DNA of 64,000 nucleotides from Chloroflexota bacterium (GCA_016213105.1 JACRBN010000004.1:115586-179585); one strand, 5' to 3'; counted from the first letter of the stretch, positions 25,915-35,626 are shown. Notes: a model not told the origin generated them from the letters alone. Numbers and translations are program-made.

Positions 25915-27126
25915 TTAACTAATCACCATCTCGCGCAAGATATCATCCAATACAACAGCTACTGCGCCCAACACACATGCCTCGGTAGTACGTTCCGAAA
26001 ACCTTATTTGCAGGTTTTCAACCGATGGCTGCAATACGTTGGAAAAGATCGTTTTTTCGATGATCGAGTACAGGATGTCTTTTCCTGCAATGAATGCTCC
26101 GCCGATGACAACCAATTGGGGATTAAAAATATTGACAAGGTCGGCTATTCCCACGCCCAAATTCACGGCAACTTCCTCCATCGCCTGGCGGCAGATGGAG
26201 TTTCCATCCAGGGCAAACCGCACGATCATGTCAAATGTGAGATTGCCAAAATCACCCGAGCAGGCCTCAAGCAGCTGCACATCCTGTTGTGCAAGCACTT
26301 CTTTCTTAACACGGCGAAGTACTGCGCGCGGTCCAACCAGTGTTTCCCAACAGCCAACCCGCCCACAAGCACATTGTTCACCTTGTGGATCCCGCTGGAT
26401 GTGACCAATCTCCCCGCCGTATCCGTTCGCGCCGCGAAATAATCTTCCATCGATTACCACGCCGCCGCCAAGTCCAATATCAGAGGAAAGATAGATAAAA
26501 TTATCCGTATTGCGAGCCACACCAAAGTAGTACTCGCCCAAAGCGGATAAATTCGCTTCGTTGTCAATGTAGATGGGCAGATGAAAACGCTGGTTCCACA
26601 TCAGGCGGAAAGGCACATTCTTCCAATGTAGATTTGGGGCCATGATCAGCATGCCCTGCCGAACATTGACAAGGCCAGGCAGCCCGACGCCGATTCCCAA
26701 CGGCCTCAAGGTATGCTCTTTTGCGATAGCAAGTGCCTGCTCTATATATGTTTCCGCCTGACCAATGATTTCTGTTTGAGTTTGAGAAACGGACGTTTTT
26801 ACTCTGATTTCCCACAAGGTTTCCGCTACGAAATTCGTAAGAAGAACTGATATAAAGTCCACCCCAATTTCCACACCGACCACCGCGCCGCCGTCGGGTC
26901 TCAACCCCAATAAAATGGATGGGCGCCCTATCTTTGAATCTTGTAACTGATCTTCGAAAACCAACCCATCTTCAATCAAGGAAGTGACAATGTTTGAAAT
27001 TGTCCCACGGGTTAAACCCGTAATATTCGCGACCTGGGCACGGGAAACGGGTGCATGAAGCCGAAGAGTATTAAGGATGAGAGACCTGTTTACTTTCCGT
27101 ACCTTTTCCTGGTCGCCAGTGAACAT
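25915..27126 (-). CDS. xylR: ROK-family repressor, probable xylose regulator
   Basis: The 403-residue protein has an N-terminal MarR-like winged helix (RNLLN-type region ILNTLRLHAPVSRAQVA, NITGLTRGTISNIVTSLIEDG) and a C-terminal ROK sugar-kinase-like domain with the zinc motif CACGRVGCWE. XylR proteins of Bacillus-type xyl operons have this architecture and release DNA on binding xylose. The gene lies just upstream of xylF, and a TTTGTTTA-N9-TAAACTAA dyad lies in its promoter. The role is inferred from context and domain order. Confidence 0.82.
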   Translation of the reverse strand: MFTGDQEKVRKVNRSLILNTLRLHAPVSRAQVANITGLTRGTISNIVTSLIEDGLVFEDQLQDSKIGRPSILLGLRPDGGAVVGVEIGVDFISVLLTNFVAETLWEIRVKTSVSQTQTEIIGQAETYIEQALAIAKEHTLRPLGIGVGLPGLVNVRQGMLIMAPNLHWKNVPFRLMWNQRFHLPIYIDNEANLSALGEYYFGVARNTDNFIYLSSDIGLGGGVVIDGRLFRGANGYGGEIGHIQRDPQGEQCACGRVGCWETLVGPRAVLRRVKKEVLAQQDVQLLEACSGDFGNLTFDMIVRFALDGNSICRQAMEEVAVNLGVGIADLVNIFNPQLVVIGGAFIAGKDILYSIIEKTIFSNVLQPSVENLQIRFSERTTEACVLGAVAVVLDDILREMVIS

Positions 27127-27142
27127 AAGAAGGGCCTTCGAC

Positions 27143-27167
27143 TTTGTTTAATGGTTATATAAACTAA
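27143..27167 (-). promoter_or_regulatory. candidate XylR operator
   Basis: TTTGTTTA-N9-TAAACTAA is an inverted repeat with seven of eight matching positions. It resembles the TTAGTTTGTTT dyads bound by ROK-type XylR proteins of Firmicutes. It is 17 bases upstream of the ROK start codon, consistent with autoregulation. A matching site before xylF was not clear. Confidence 0.55.
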
Positions 27168-27263
27168 CTATCCATATTATAAAGAGATTCCGAAAAAATG
27201 CAAGAGGAAATTTTCACAAATGTCTGAATACCCTCCCAACCAATTGAAGTCGCCGCTTGTAAC

Positions 27264-27310
27264 TAAAAAATATAGCCCATTTGAACCTATTGCAAGGTTC
27301 AAATGGGCTA
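27264..27310 (-). terminator. Rho-independent terminator after the GH3 gene
   Basis: TAGCCCATTTGAACC (27273-27287) and GGTTCAAATGGGCTA (27296-27310) are perfect 15-bp arms. On the minus strand the hairpin is followed by TATTTTTTAG. It lies 65 bases beyond the GH3 stop and separates the glycan locus from the ROK gene promoter. Confidence 0.85.
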
Positions 27311-27374
27311 ACATCCAACCCTTGTCCAAGGGGAAAGGAGAAGAAACGCACGTTTCAATCACACATTCGACTTT

Positions 27375-29690
27375 TTACTCCACCGTGACCGGGCAAACAA
27401 AGACACGTTCCTTGATGGGCATCTTCGCAGCGCCCACGATCTCAAACTCACCGCTCAAGTGGATGTCGTCACTCGAGCTGCCGACCATGATGAAGATCCG
27501 CCCGGGTTCGAGCACGAGTTCCAGGTCGGCGTTGTAAAAAGCCAGTTGATCGACGGGCAGGCCGAAGGTCACGGTCTTGGATTCGCCGGGATCAAGCGTC
27601 AGCCGGGCATAGCCTTTCAATTCCTTCATCGGGCGCGGCACGCTGGCATATTCATCGCGGATGTAAAGCTGGACGACTTCGTCGCCCTGCACCTCTCCCG
27701 TGTTGGTGACCCTCAGCACGACGTCCACCGCCTCCCCCGCTGTGGCTTGATCCCGTTTAATCGACAGGTCGCCAAACTGGAAGGTTGTGTAGCTCAGTCC
27801 GTGCCCGAATGAATAAAGCGGCGTGGCTTTCTCGGAGACGTAGTCGCCGTACCAGTGCGACTTCATGCCCGAAGGTTTGTGGTTATAGAAGATCGGCAAC
27901 TGGCCGACGTGGCGGGGGAAGGTAATGGGCAGCTTGCCGCCCGGGTTGGCATCGCCGAAGAGGATATCAGCCACCGCCGCGCCGCCTTCCTCACCCGGCA
28001 GCCAGGCTTCGAGGATGGCATTCGCGCTCTCATCCAGCCAGGGGATGGCATAGGGACGTCCATTGACCAGCACCGCCACAACCGGCTTGCCCGTGGCAAG
28101 CATGGCCCTGGCCAAATCCTCCTGGACGCCGGGCAGGCGCAGGTCGGCGCTGTCGCGTGTCTCACCCGTGGTGCAGGTCGGGACCAGGCCCGAGCAATCG
28201 CCCAAAACGAGGATGACTGCATCCGCCTGTTCGGCAACCTTGATGGCTTCGTCAAATCCGCTCCTATCAGCGGACAGGTTCTCACAACCCTTTGCATATA
28301 GCACTTTCGTCTCAGGGGAAACGGCAGACCGAATACCCGCAAGCACAGTGACAATCTTTACTTCATACTCCGCCAACTCATCTTCATCCACGTTGACAAA
28401 GGAAGAATCGGGCGGGGCCTGGAAAGTCACCAGTTCCTTTGTGGCCGCATACGAGTAATCCCCCAACAGGCAGCGGCCGCTGTCCGCGTTCGGGCCGATG
28501 ATCGCCAGGGTGCCAATCGTCTTCTTGAGCGGCAGCAGGCCATCGTTCTTGAGCAGGACCATGCTCTTGCACGCGATCTCCCGTGCCAGCGCGCGCTGCC
28601 CGGGCGTTTCGAATACTTCGATCACACGGCCCTCATCCACATAAGGATGGTCGAACAGACCCAGCTCAAACTTCTTTTGCAGATGACGGCGTACGGCCGT
28701 GTCCACGGTCTCGATATTCAGGTCGCCTGCTTCGAGCGCCGTTTTGAGCGCATCGCCATAACAGACCACGGTCGGCAACTCCACATCAATGCCTGCATCG
28801 AGCGCAAGACGTCCCGCAGTGGCGAGATCCACTGCGGCGTTATGGAAGCTATGGATCATCACCACGGCATCGTAATCCGAGACGACAATGCCATCAAAGC
28901 CCAGTTCCCCACGCAGCAGTTCGGTCAGGATGCGGCGGGAGGTGGCCACCACCTCCCCATCCAGTTCAGGATAGGAGTTCATGATGGACGCCAGACCCGC
29001 GTCGCGGATTGCTGCCTGGAACGGGGCCAGGAAGGTATCGTACAACTCGCGTTTTCCGATGTGAACAGGCGCGCAGTTCTGTCCGCCTTGCGATAGGCTG
29101 TGACCGATGAAGTGTTTGCCCGTGGCCATCACGCCCTCGGCCAGATGCGTCCCCTGCAGGCCGCGCACATAAGCCATGCCGAAATGACTGACCAGCGTGG
29201 GATCCTCGCCAAAGGTTTCCTCCGTGCGTCCCCAGCGCGGGTCGCGCGATACGTCCAGCACGGGCGCAAGCGCCTGACGAGCGCCGATGGCAAGTAGCTG
29301 CCTGCGGATGGCTTTGGTCATGGCTTCGGCCAGTTCGGGCTGGAAGGTGCTGGCCAGTCCGATCATCTGTGGAAACATGCTGCCGCCCAGGATCATGGCG
29401 CCAGAACAGCTTTCCTCGTGCAAGATGGCTGGGATACCCAGGCGGGTCTCCCCAACCAGAAACTTTTGGATTTGATTCCCAGCCCTCGCCGCTGAAACAG
29501 GATCCAGTGTGGATGCGCCCGCGACGCGGGTGACCTGTCCAATTCCGTGGCCGAGCCTGGCCCTGACCCTGGCAGAGTCTAATTGACCCTCCGTTTGCAA
29601 TTCGTACATCCAATAGGAACCAAGCTGGGCGAGTTTTTCGTCCAGGGTCATTTGGGTGAGGAGTTCTTCAAGACGTTGTTGATATGGCAT
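27375..29690 (-). CDS. GH3 beta-glycosidase (beta-glucosidase or beta-xylosidase)
   Basis: The 771-residue enzyme has the GH3 N-terminal barrel (GVIP-type SRDPRWGRTEETFGEDP, KHFIGHSLSQGG), the nucleophile region GFDGIVVSDYDAV, the C-terminal alpha/beta sandwich (AIIGPNADSGRCLLGDYSY) and a fibronectin III-like domain (GHGLSYTTFQFGDL). No signal peptide is seen, so it acts in the cytoplasm on imported oligosaccharides. ATG 29690 was chosen for its GAGGAC ribosome-binding site; the longer frame has no support. It is the last gene of the importer unit 33223 to 27375. Confidence 0.88.
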   Translation of the reverse strand: MPYQQRLEELLTQMTLDEKLAQLGSYWMYELQTEGQLDSARVRARLGHGIGQVTRVAGASTLDPVSAARAGNQIQKFLVGETRLGIPAILHEESCSGAMILGGSMFPQMIGLASTFQPELAEAMTKAIRRQLLAIGARQALAPVLDVSRDPRWGRTEETFGEDPTLVSHFGMAYVRGLQGTHLAEGVMATGKHFIGHSLSQGGQNCAPVHIGKRELYDTFLAPFQAAIRDAGLASIMNSYPELDGEVVATSRRILTELLRGELGFDGIVVSDYDAVVMIHSFHNAAVDLATAGRLALDAGIDVELPTVVCYGDALKTALEAGDLNIETVDTAVRRHLQKKFELGLFDHPYVDEGRVIEVFETPGQRALAREIACKSMVLLKNDGLLPLKKTIGTLAIIGPNADSGRCLLGDYSYAATKELVTFQAPPDSSFVNVDEDELAEYEVKIVTVLAGIRSAVSPETKVLYAKGCENLSADRSGFDEAIKVAEQADAVILVLGDCSGLVPTCTTGETRDSADLRLPGVQEDLARAMLATGKPVVAVLVNGRPYAIPWLDESANAILEAWLPGEEGGAAVADILFGDANPGGKLPITFPRHVGQLPIFYNHKPSGMKSHWYGDYVSEKATPLYSFGHGLSYTTFQFGDLSIKRDQATAGEAVDVVLRVTNTGEVQGDEVVQLYIRDEYASVPRPMKELKGYARLTLDPGESKTVTFGLPVDQLAFYNADLELVLEPGRIFIMVGSSSDDIHLSGEFEIVGAAKMPIKERVFVCPVTVE

Positions 29691-29831
29691 GTAGTCCTCT
29701 AGATCTTCGAAAGTTACCTTACACCTCCCGTCATCCGACCCGGTAAAGTCATGGATGAACAGGCAACACAAAACAAGCCTCTGCGGCAGCGCAGACAACC
29801 GATATGGAACAATGGGGTTATCGGTTTATTA

Positions 29832-30677
29832 TTACTCTTTCACGGCCCCCATGGCAATACCGCTTACGATATACCTGGAGAAAATGCCATAAATGAGGAT
29901 GATCGGCACAATGGTCAACGCCAGGCCCAAATAAATCGCGCCGTATTCGGTTCGATACACGTCTCCGCGCAGGGTTTGCACCAGCATCGGCAGCGTGTAT
30001 TTTTCTATGGACGAGATCAAAATAAACGCATTGAAGAAGTTGTTCCAGGAGGCCACAAAGGCAAAAATACCCATGGTGACCGCACCCGGCACCGCCAGGG
30101 GCATGATGATGCGGTGAAATATGCCCAATTCGCTGGCGCCATCGATCCTACCGGCGTCGATCAAATCCTGGATCAACATTGATTCCAGATATTGCTTGCC
30201 AAAGAAGACCGCGCCGGCGTTTGCGATAAGCGGCAGGATCAAGGCTGCATAATTATCTGTAAGCCCCAAATTGGACATGAACCTGTAGAACCCAATAATG
30301 GAAAGCTGCATGGGGATCATCACCAGGACGATGATTAGATTGGAGATGAGTTTTTGCCCGGCAAATTTATAAACCACCAGTCCATAGGCTGCCATCAATG
30401 AGAAGTACACCGTGACAATCGTCGAGGCGGCGGCAAGGAACAGGCTGTTCAGGAAACCTCTTGGCAGGTTTAATCCCTTGCTGAGCAACAAATTGTAATT
30501 ATCGAATAGGTGCGTGCTGGGTATCATGCTGATGCCCTGCTGAATCTCGGTAGTGGAGCGGGTTCCATTCACGATCAGGATCCAGATCGGAATAATGGTA
30601 ATGAGCAATAACAAAAACAGCAGGATATAAACCAAAAAACGCAACATGAATGTGCCGAATTTATATTTACTGATCAT
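29832..30677 (-). CDS. CUT1 sugar ABC transporter permease (MalG type)
   Basis: The 281-residue protein has six membrane helices and the cytoplasmic EAA loop typical of MalG-type permeases (DLIDAGRIDGASELGIFHRIIMPL, shortened here to IDGASELGIFHRIIMPL). It starts with ATG overlapping the stop of the partner permease by four bases. With that protein it forms the channel of an oligosaccharide importer. Confidence 0.88.
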   Translation of the reverse strand: MISKYKFGTFMLRFLVYILLFLLLLITIIPIWILIVNGTRSTTEIQQGISMIPSTHLFDNYNLLLSKGLNLPRGFLNSLFLAAASTIVTVYFSLMAAYGLVVYKFAGQKLISNLIIVLVMIPMQLSIIGFYRFMSNLGLTDNYAALILPLIANAGAVFFGKQYLESMLIQDLIDAGRIDGASELGIFHRIIMPLAVPGAVTMGIFAFVASWNNFFNAFILISSIEKYTLPMLVQTLRGDVYRTEYGAIYLGLALTIVPIILIYGIFSRYIVSGIAMGAVKE

Positions 30678-31630
30678 GATTGCGACCTCTCAGGGTTCTT
30701 CTTTAAAAGCTGCTTGCCTGTCGTCTTTGGTGCATCCAGGTCTCTATCCCGCAGGAAATAGAATATTCCCAGGGCGCAAATACTGGTCATGATAAATATC
30801 AATACGCCAACCGAGGAGGCCGCCCCAATATGTCCCTTGCTGCTGGCAAACTTCATGTACATCAGGATATTGTTGGTCTGGATCGAGCTAAGCGGGGACC
30901 CTCTCCCGTCCGTCAACAGGAATGGGATGTCGAACATCTGCATGCCGCCCACCAGTGAAGTAACGAAGACAAAGATCAAAATGGGCTTCAACAGCGGCAA
31001 AGTGATCTGCCTGAACATTTGCCAGGCGCTGGCGCCATCCACCATGGCAGCTTCATATAAATGAACAGGAATGGATGTCATACCTGCCATAACGATGATC
31101 AGGGTCTGGCCAAACCAGGTCCACCACTGGATGAAAATCACCAGCCCGCGCGTCACCCAGATGCTCTCCAGAAAGCGCATGGCCTCAGGCAGGTACCCGG
31201 CCCTGACCATGAATTGATTCGCAGGCCCGTAATAGGCGAATAATGCGTTAAACAAAGCCGCCACTGCTGCCGGCATCAACAGATTCGGCAAAAAGAATAT
31301 CGCGCGCCAGAGGCCGACTGCCTTGATCTTAAGTCGGATGCTGGTAAATAAAACAGACAATAGCAGTGCAATGCCGATTTGCGGAATAAAATTCAGGATC
31401 CAAATTAACCAGGTGTTCCCCACTGCCCTCAAAAATACATCGTCCGCAAATAAACGCTTGAAATTATCCAACCAAATAAAATGGCTGTGCCCTGACATCA
31501 GAGTGGTATCCGTGAAACTAAGTGCCAGGGTATTAATAACCGGGTATAGGCCAAAGACGAGAAAACCGATAATGAACGGCGCAAGAAAAAAATAGCCGGT
31601 TAAATTTTTCCTGATTTTGGCAAGGTTCAT
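30674..31630 (-). CDS. CUT1 sugar ABC transporter permease (MalF type)
   Basis: The 318-residue protein has a MalF-like six-helix core with the EAA motif LYEAAMVDGASAWQMFRQI. N-terminal FFLAPFIIGFLVFGLYPVINT is typical of CUT1 permeases. It lies 111 bases downstream of the binding-protein gene and overlaps the second permease by four bases. No ATPase gene is present in the locus, so a shared MsmK/UgpC-type ATPase encoded elsewhere is expected. Confidence 0.88.
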   Translation of the reverse strand: MNLAKIRKNLTGYFFLAPFIIGFLVFGLYPVINTLALSFTDTTLMSGHSHFIWLDNFKRLFADDVFLRAVGNTWLIWILNFIPQIGIALLLSVLFTSIRLKIKAVGLWRAIFFLPNLLMPAAVAALFNALFAYYGPANQFMVRAGYLPEAMRFLESIWVTRGLVIFIQWWTWFGQTLIIVMAGMTSIPVHLYEAAMVDGASAWQMFRQITLPLLKPILIFVFVTSLVGGMQMFDIPFLLTDGRGSPLSSIQTNNILMYMKFASSKGHIGAASSVGVLIFIMTSICALGIFYFLRDRDLDAPKTTGKQLLKKNPERSQS

Positions 31631-31741
31631 GCTGCCTCCATTGATGATTAAGCTGGTTCTGTCAACTTGCTGAAAGCTACCAGGGAAACAGGTGGGTCAG
31701 TGCATACGTGGACACACTGACCCACACTTTTCAGAACGGAA

Positions 31742-33223
31742 TTACTTTACGGGCGGTTCGGGGATGATCAGATCGGGGAATTCATTCCGAACTGCATCCA
31801 GCCATGCGGCCCACATTTCGGCCTCGGTCATGGTTCCGCTGAGGTAAGCCGCCAGCGGGTCATTCAGCGCGCGCTGAATGGCATCATCCGAGCCGGTGAG
31901 GAAGGAGCCGTCAACGCTTGGAGCAGCCTGCGCAAACGCGCCGTAGGAATTCTCACCGCCCAGGAATTCGGACAGCGTGGAATTATCGAAGGAGCTCGTG
32001 ATCTTCTCGACGACAAACTGGCTGGAAACAAAGTCGCCAGCGGCCTGAGCCTGGTCATCGGGCGTAGTCGGATCAATCGCCTTCAGATACTCATTGGTAT
32101 ACACACCAGTGGCCCAGTTGGTCAGGTTTTCTTCATCCAGGGCGACGAACTTGACGAATTCCTTCGCCAGTTCAGAGTTCGGGCTGCCTTCCAAAACGCC
32201 GACCCAGGTACCGCCCCACTGATAGGACATCGGGCCGTTGACCATGGCCCAGTCGCCACCGGTGCCGGCGCCGCCGCCATCTTTGGGCGTGGAGTTCGGG
32301 CTCAGAACATAGGGCAGACCCCAGGTGGGCAGGAAGTAGCTGAAGACCTTCTTCGAGGTGCCGTTGGCATCCTTCAGGGTGTCGTTCATGCCGGCAAACC
32401 AACCCTCAGTCCACTGGGTGGCGCCCGACTCGTAACCGTTGTCGCGCATCATCTTCGCAAAGTGGACGTATTCCACGATCTTGGGATCGATGACCAGCTT
32501 GCCATCCACCACCCAGGGCTGGGCACGGTTGGCCAGGAAGGGGGTGAACAACTCAGCGCCGCTGCCGACAGTGTAGTAATCGCCCGTGCCGCAAGCCTTG
32601 ATCTTGGCAGCGGTTTCGACGAACTTGTCCATGTCCGCAACCATGGCCTGGACCTTCTCAGGATCATCGGTGCCGAGGCATTCCTTCGCGATACTGCGGC
32701 GATAGAAGAAGGCGCCCGGGGTGGCCTGGTAGGAAAAACCCTTTGTAACGCCTTCGTATGTGCCAACCTGGATGACGGCCGGGTAGGTCTTGAGTTCCTT
32801 GGTAAGGGGAACCAGATCGTTCAGGTTCGCCAGGAGGTCGGACTCAACCCACTCTTTCACGAAAGCAGCTTCCAGAGCCACAACATCAGGGGAGTCGGCG
32901 GTGCCGGAGGCAGCCTTGACCTTGGTCTGATATTCGCCGTTGGTCATGGGGATCATGGTGTAAACGACTTTTACCTTGGGGTGCCTGCCCTGGAAGGCAA
33001 TTGCCATGGTCTTGATTTCATTGGTGAATGACCAGACATTCAGGGTGCCTTCGAGCTCAGTTACGGGGGCATCGGTTGCCGCAGGGGCATCAGTCGCCGC
33101 AGGAGCATTGGTTGCCACAGGAGCATCGGTTGCCGCGGGGGCCGGGGTGGTGGTGCCACAAGCAACTAAAAGCACACTGGCAACTACCAGCAGGCTCAAA
33201 AAAACAAACACTGACTTACGCAT
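31742..33223 (-). CDS. CUT1 extracellular solute-binding lipoprotein
   Basis: The 493-residue protein has a lipobox (VLLVAC), then a low-complexity Ala/Thr/Pro linker with near-perfect repeats of AATDAP, then a family 1 solute-binding domain (TLNVWSFTNEIKTMAIAF, GTWVGVLEGSPNSELAKEFVKF). It would capture an oligosaccharide, probably a cello- or related beta-oligomer given the GH3 and GH94 neighbours. The leader is long and contains two hairpins and a LacI-type operator. Confidence 0.88.
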   Translation of the reverse strand: MRKSVFVFLSLLVVASVLLVACGTTTPAPAATDAPVATNAPAATDAPAATDAPVTELEGTLNVWSFTNEIKTMAIAFQGRHPKVKVVYTMIPMTNGEYQTKVKAASGTADSPDVVALEAAFVKEWVESDLLANLNDLVPLTKELKTYPAVIQVGTYEGVTKGFSYQATPGAFFYRRSIAKECLGTDDPEKVQAMVADMDKFVETAAKIKACGTGDYYTVGSGAELFTPFLANRAQPWVVDGKLVIDPKIVEYVHFAKMMRDNGYESGATQWTEGWFAGMNDTLKDANGTSKKVFSYFLPTWGLPYVLSPNSTPKDGGGAGTGGDWAMVNGPMSYQWGGTWVGVLEGSPNSELAKEFVKFVALDEENLTNWATGVYTNEYLKAIDPTTPDDQAQAAGDFVSSQFVVEKITSSFDNSTLSEFLGGENSYGAFAQAAPSVDGSFLTGSDDAIQRALNDPLAAYLSGTMTEAEMWAAWLDAVRNEFPDLIIPEPPVK

Positions 33224-33270
33224 GTTTCTTCTCCTTCAAGATTATTTTTGAATAGGGTATACTCATTTTT

Positions 33271-33338
33271 GTGTGGAGAAGTCTCCGCACGATTGCGCAG
33301 GTCTTCCTTTTGTCTGTCAGGGCGAAGAGAAGACCTGC
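33271..33338 (-). promoter_or_regulatory. two leader hairpins upstream of the binding-protein gene
   Basis: GTGTGGAGA/TCTCCGCAC (33271-33290) and GCAGGTCTTC/GAAGACCTGC (33297-33306 and 33329-33338) are inverted repeats in the roughly 160-base region between the operator and the start codon. They could stabilise the mRNA or attenuate it. No riboswitch class was recognised. Confidence 0.5.
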
Positions 33339-33381
33339 TATTTTTATTGTTTTTTTGAGACGCACCTCCTCTATTCAAGTC

Positions 33382-33399
33382 TCCGGTAACGATACCGGA
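33382..33399. promoter_or_regulatory. LacI-type operator of the importer promoter
   Basis: TCCGGTA-ACGA-TACCGGA is an 18-bp dyad with 7-bp arms. Its complement contains CGGTATCGTTACCGG, which matches CGGTATCGTTATCGG in the promoter of the neighbouring LacI gene (34482-34496) at all but one position. It lies about 160 bases upstream of the solute-binding protein start. Confidence 0.8.
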
Positions 33400-33436
33400 A
33401 GGCATAAAAAAATACATTTGCGCTTCTTTCGGTTAC

Positions 33437-34456
33437 CTAAACAGATCCCGTCAAAGCCCGGCAGGAACTGCGTACAACCAATTTTGTAGATATCTTATGG
33501 ATTTGTTTCTCAAGCGTCTCGTTTTTAATCAACTGGATGAGCATCTGGATCGCAACATAACCCATATCGGCCAGGCACTGATCCATGGTGGTAAGACCCA
33601 GATACTTCGCCTCTGAAATGTTGTCAAAGCCAACAACGGATAGATCATCTGGAATGCGCAATCCCAATTCATCAGCCGCCTGATACACGCCGATGGCAGA
33701 CTGGTCATTGGCGGCAAAAATTGCCGTGGGGGGATTTTCCATGGAAAGCAATTGGACACCGCGTTCATGGCCGCTTGGCGTGGTGAAATCTCCAGGAACA
33801 ATCAAATTTTCATCCACTTCAATGCCGGCACTCGAAAGAGCGTCGCGATATCCCAATAGGCGGCGTCCCGCACTGCCAATCTCCGGGCGGCCACAAATAA
33901 AGCCAATCCGTTGGTGCCCAAGGCTCAGTAGATAATTCATAATTTCCAGTGAACCTTGATAGTTCGTACCCTGAACGGAGGGATAATTTGGCTTAACCAC
34001 GTGAGGATCCACCGCAACGATGGGCGCATCAGTAATAAAGTCCGCGGCGGCGGAGGCTACGATGATCACTCCGTCTGTCAGGGAATTATTTAGAAGAGAA
34101 ACATAATGTTGTTCGTGTGAGGCCGCGCCGCTTTTATGCACATCCCCCGTTGTATAAACCAATAAATCATACGCTGATTCTGCAATTGCCTGATTGATCC
34201 CTTTCATGATCTCAATCGAATATGGAAAACCAATATCTGGAACCACTAATCCGATCAGATTTTTCTTACGGCTGCGCATACTGCGGGCTGCCAGGTTCGA
34301 GGTGTATCCAAGCTTGCCAATAACAGCCAGAACGCGGTCCTGCGTATCGTCTGCCACATCCACTTTGCCGTTCAGTACCCGCGAAACAGTGGAAACAGAT
34401 ACGCCTGACGCTTTTGCTACATCTTGTATGGTTACGGAACGCTTCCTGGTTGGCAT
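33437..34456 (-). CDS. LacI-family transcriptional regulator of the importer locus
   Basis: The 339-residue protein has the LacI HTH and hinge (VTIQDVAKASGVSVSTVSRV, then LNGKVDVADDTQDRVLAVI) and a periplasmic-binding-like effector domain (NLIGLVVPDIGFPYSIEIM; AIFAANDQSAIGVYQAADELG). It lies immediately upstream of the importer genes. Shared operator sequence at 33382-33399 and 34481-34508 supports control of both itself and the importer. The inducer is probably the imported oligosaccharide. Confidence 0.88.
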   Translation of the reverse strand: MPTRKRSVTIQDVAKASGVSVSTVSRVLNGKVDVADDTQDRVLAVIGKLGYTSNLAARSMRSRKKNLIGLVVPDIGFPYSIEIMKGINQAIAESAYDLLVYTTGDVHKSGAASHEQHYVSLLNNSLTDGVIIVASAAADFITDAPIVAVDPHVVKPNYPSVQGTNYQGSLEIMNYLLSLGHQRIGFICGRPEIGSAGRRLLGYRDALSSAGIEVDENLIVPGDFTTPSGHERGVQLLSMENPPTAIFAANDQSAIGVYQAADELGLRIPDDLSVVGFDNISEAKYLGLTTMDQCLADMGYVAIQMLIQLIKNETLEKQIHKISTKLVVRSSCRALTGSV

Positions 34457-34480
34457 GGCATCTCGTGGGTGAAAACGTTA

Positions 34481-34508
34481 TCGGTATCGTTATCGGTACC
34501 GTTACCGA
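34481..34508. promoter_or_regulatory. overlapping LacI-type operators at the regulator's own promoter
   Basis: A 12-bp unit related to GTTATCGGTATC is repeated almost three times (from 34478 to 34513). It creates overlapping dyads: CGGTATCGTTATCGG and TATCGGTACCGTTA. The first matches the importer operator. They lie 25-52 bases upstream of the lacI start. Confidence 0.75.
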
Positions 34509-34606
34509 CATTATTGCACAAATTTTTTTACCTGTCAACAGGTTTGACTGGGAATTCCAAAAATTGGTCGGGGAGCCATGCGCAATTGTCCTTCCCCACT
34601 CACAAG

Positions 34607-34651
34607 AAAACAACAGGGAGCCTGCATTCAAAACAGGCTCCCTGTTGTTTT
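34607..34651 (-). terminator. strong terminator after the GH130 gene
   Basis: AAAACAACAGGGAGCCTG (34607-34624) and CAGGCTCCCTGTTGTTTT (34634-34651) are perfect 18-bp arms with A/T tails on both sides, so it can work in both directions. It begins four bases beyond the GH130 stop on the minus strand. Confidence 0.88.
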
Positions 34652-34654
34652 GGC

Positions 34655-35626
34655 CTAAAGCTCAGACGTAGATTTCACAAAATCAAGGACTTCATCCACC
34701 TGGGCAAAGGCCAGGGCCGTGACCGTGTCCGCGCCGCCGTAGTAGATGGCAATGCGGCCCGTCGGCTGGTCGTAGAGCGTGGCACACGGGAAGGCCACGT
34801 TCGGGACATCGCCCACGCATTCGTACAGGGTTTGCGGGGAGAGCAGGTAGGGTTCGCCGCGGGCGATCACCTTCCAGGGCTGGTCGAGATCGAGCAGGGC
34901 CGCGCCGAAGCTGTAGACGAATCCGTTGCAGGAGGTCAGCACGCCGTGATAGAAGAGCAGCCAGCCCTCGGGCGTCTCGATGGGCACGGGGCCTGCTCCG
35001 ATCTTGGTGCTCTGCCAGCCGCCCTTGGTTCCCATCACAAAGCGATGCTGGCCCCAATGCACCATGTCCGGGCTTTGGCTGATGTAGATGTCACCGAAGG
35101 GCGTGTGTCCGTTGTCGCTGGGTCGGCTGAACATGACGTACTTGCCGTTGATCCTGCGCGGGAACAGCACGCCGTTGCGGTTGAACGGCAGCAGCGCATT
35201 TTCGAGGAAGGTGAACTTTTCGAAATCAAAGGTGTAGCCGATGCCGATGGTCGGGCCGTGGTAGCCGTTGCACCAGCTCACGTAGTAGCGGTCTTCGATC
35301 CACACCACGCGCGGATCGTAGCGGTACTGGAAGCGGCTGAGTTCGGGGTCGGCGTATTCCCACGCGATGGGATCGTTGTCCAGCTTCCAGGCCAGGCCGT
35401 CGTCACTGAAGCCGCGGTGGATGTTCATCTCGCGCTTTTTGTTGTCGCAGCGGAAGACGCCCGCGAACTTCCCGTTGAACGGGACGACGGCGCTGTTGAA
35501 GATGCTGTTGGAGGAGGGGATCAGATCGCGCGGGATGATCGGGTTGCGGCTGTAGCGCCAGACCACGTCCGATTTGCCGGCAGGGCGGTCTTCCCAGGGA
35601 ATGTTGGGGAGTGCTGAGAAATTCAT
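34655..35626 (-). CDS. GH130 beta-mannoside phosphorylase-type enzyme
   Basis: The 323-residue protein is a five-bladed beta-propeller of family GH130. It shows the proton-donor region [18 protein letters not shown] (Asp104) and phosphate-binding stretches ([26 protein letters not shown]). Characterised members phosphorolyse beta-1,4-mannosyl-glucose or beta-1,2-/1,4-mannooligosaccharides to mannose 1-phosphate; the exact specificity is unclear. ATG 35626 has GAGG eight bases upstream; a frame extending to 35797 crosses the promoter. It is divergent from a LacI regulator with an operator between them. Confidence 0.85.
   Translation of the reverse strand: MNFSALPNIPWEDRPAGKSDVVWRYSRNPIIPRDLIPSSNSIFNSAVVPFNGKFAGVFRCDNKKREMNIHRGFSDDGLAWKLDNDPIAWEYADPELSRFQYRYDPRVVWIEDRYYVSWCNGYHGPTIGIGYTFDFEKFTFLENALLPFNRNGVLFPRRINGKYVMFSRPSDNGHTPFGDIYISQSPDMVHWGQHRFVMGTKGGWQSTKIGAGPVPIETPEGWLLFYHGVLTSCNGFVYSFGAALLDLDQPWKVIARGEPYLLSPQTLYECVGDVPNVAFPCATLYDQPTGRIAIYYGGADTVTALAFAQVDEVLDFVKSTSEL

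Noticed and set aside
34478..34513. Tandem 12-bp repeats considered as a CRISPR or satellite
   Set aside because: There are only about three units with no spacers. The sequence makes LacI-type dyads and matches the importer operator.
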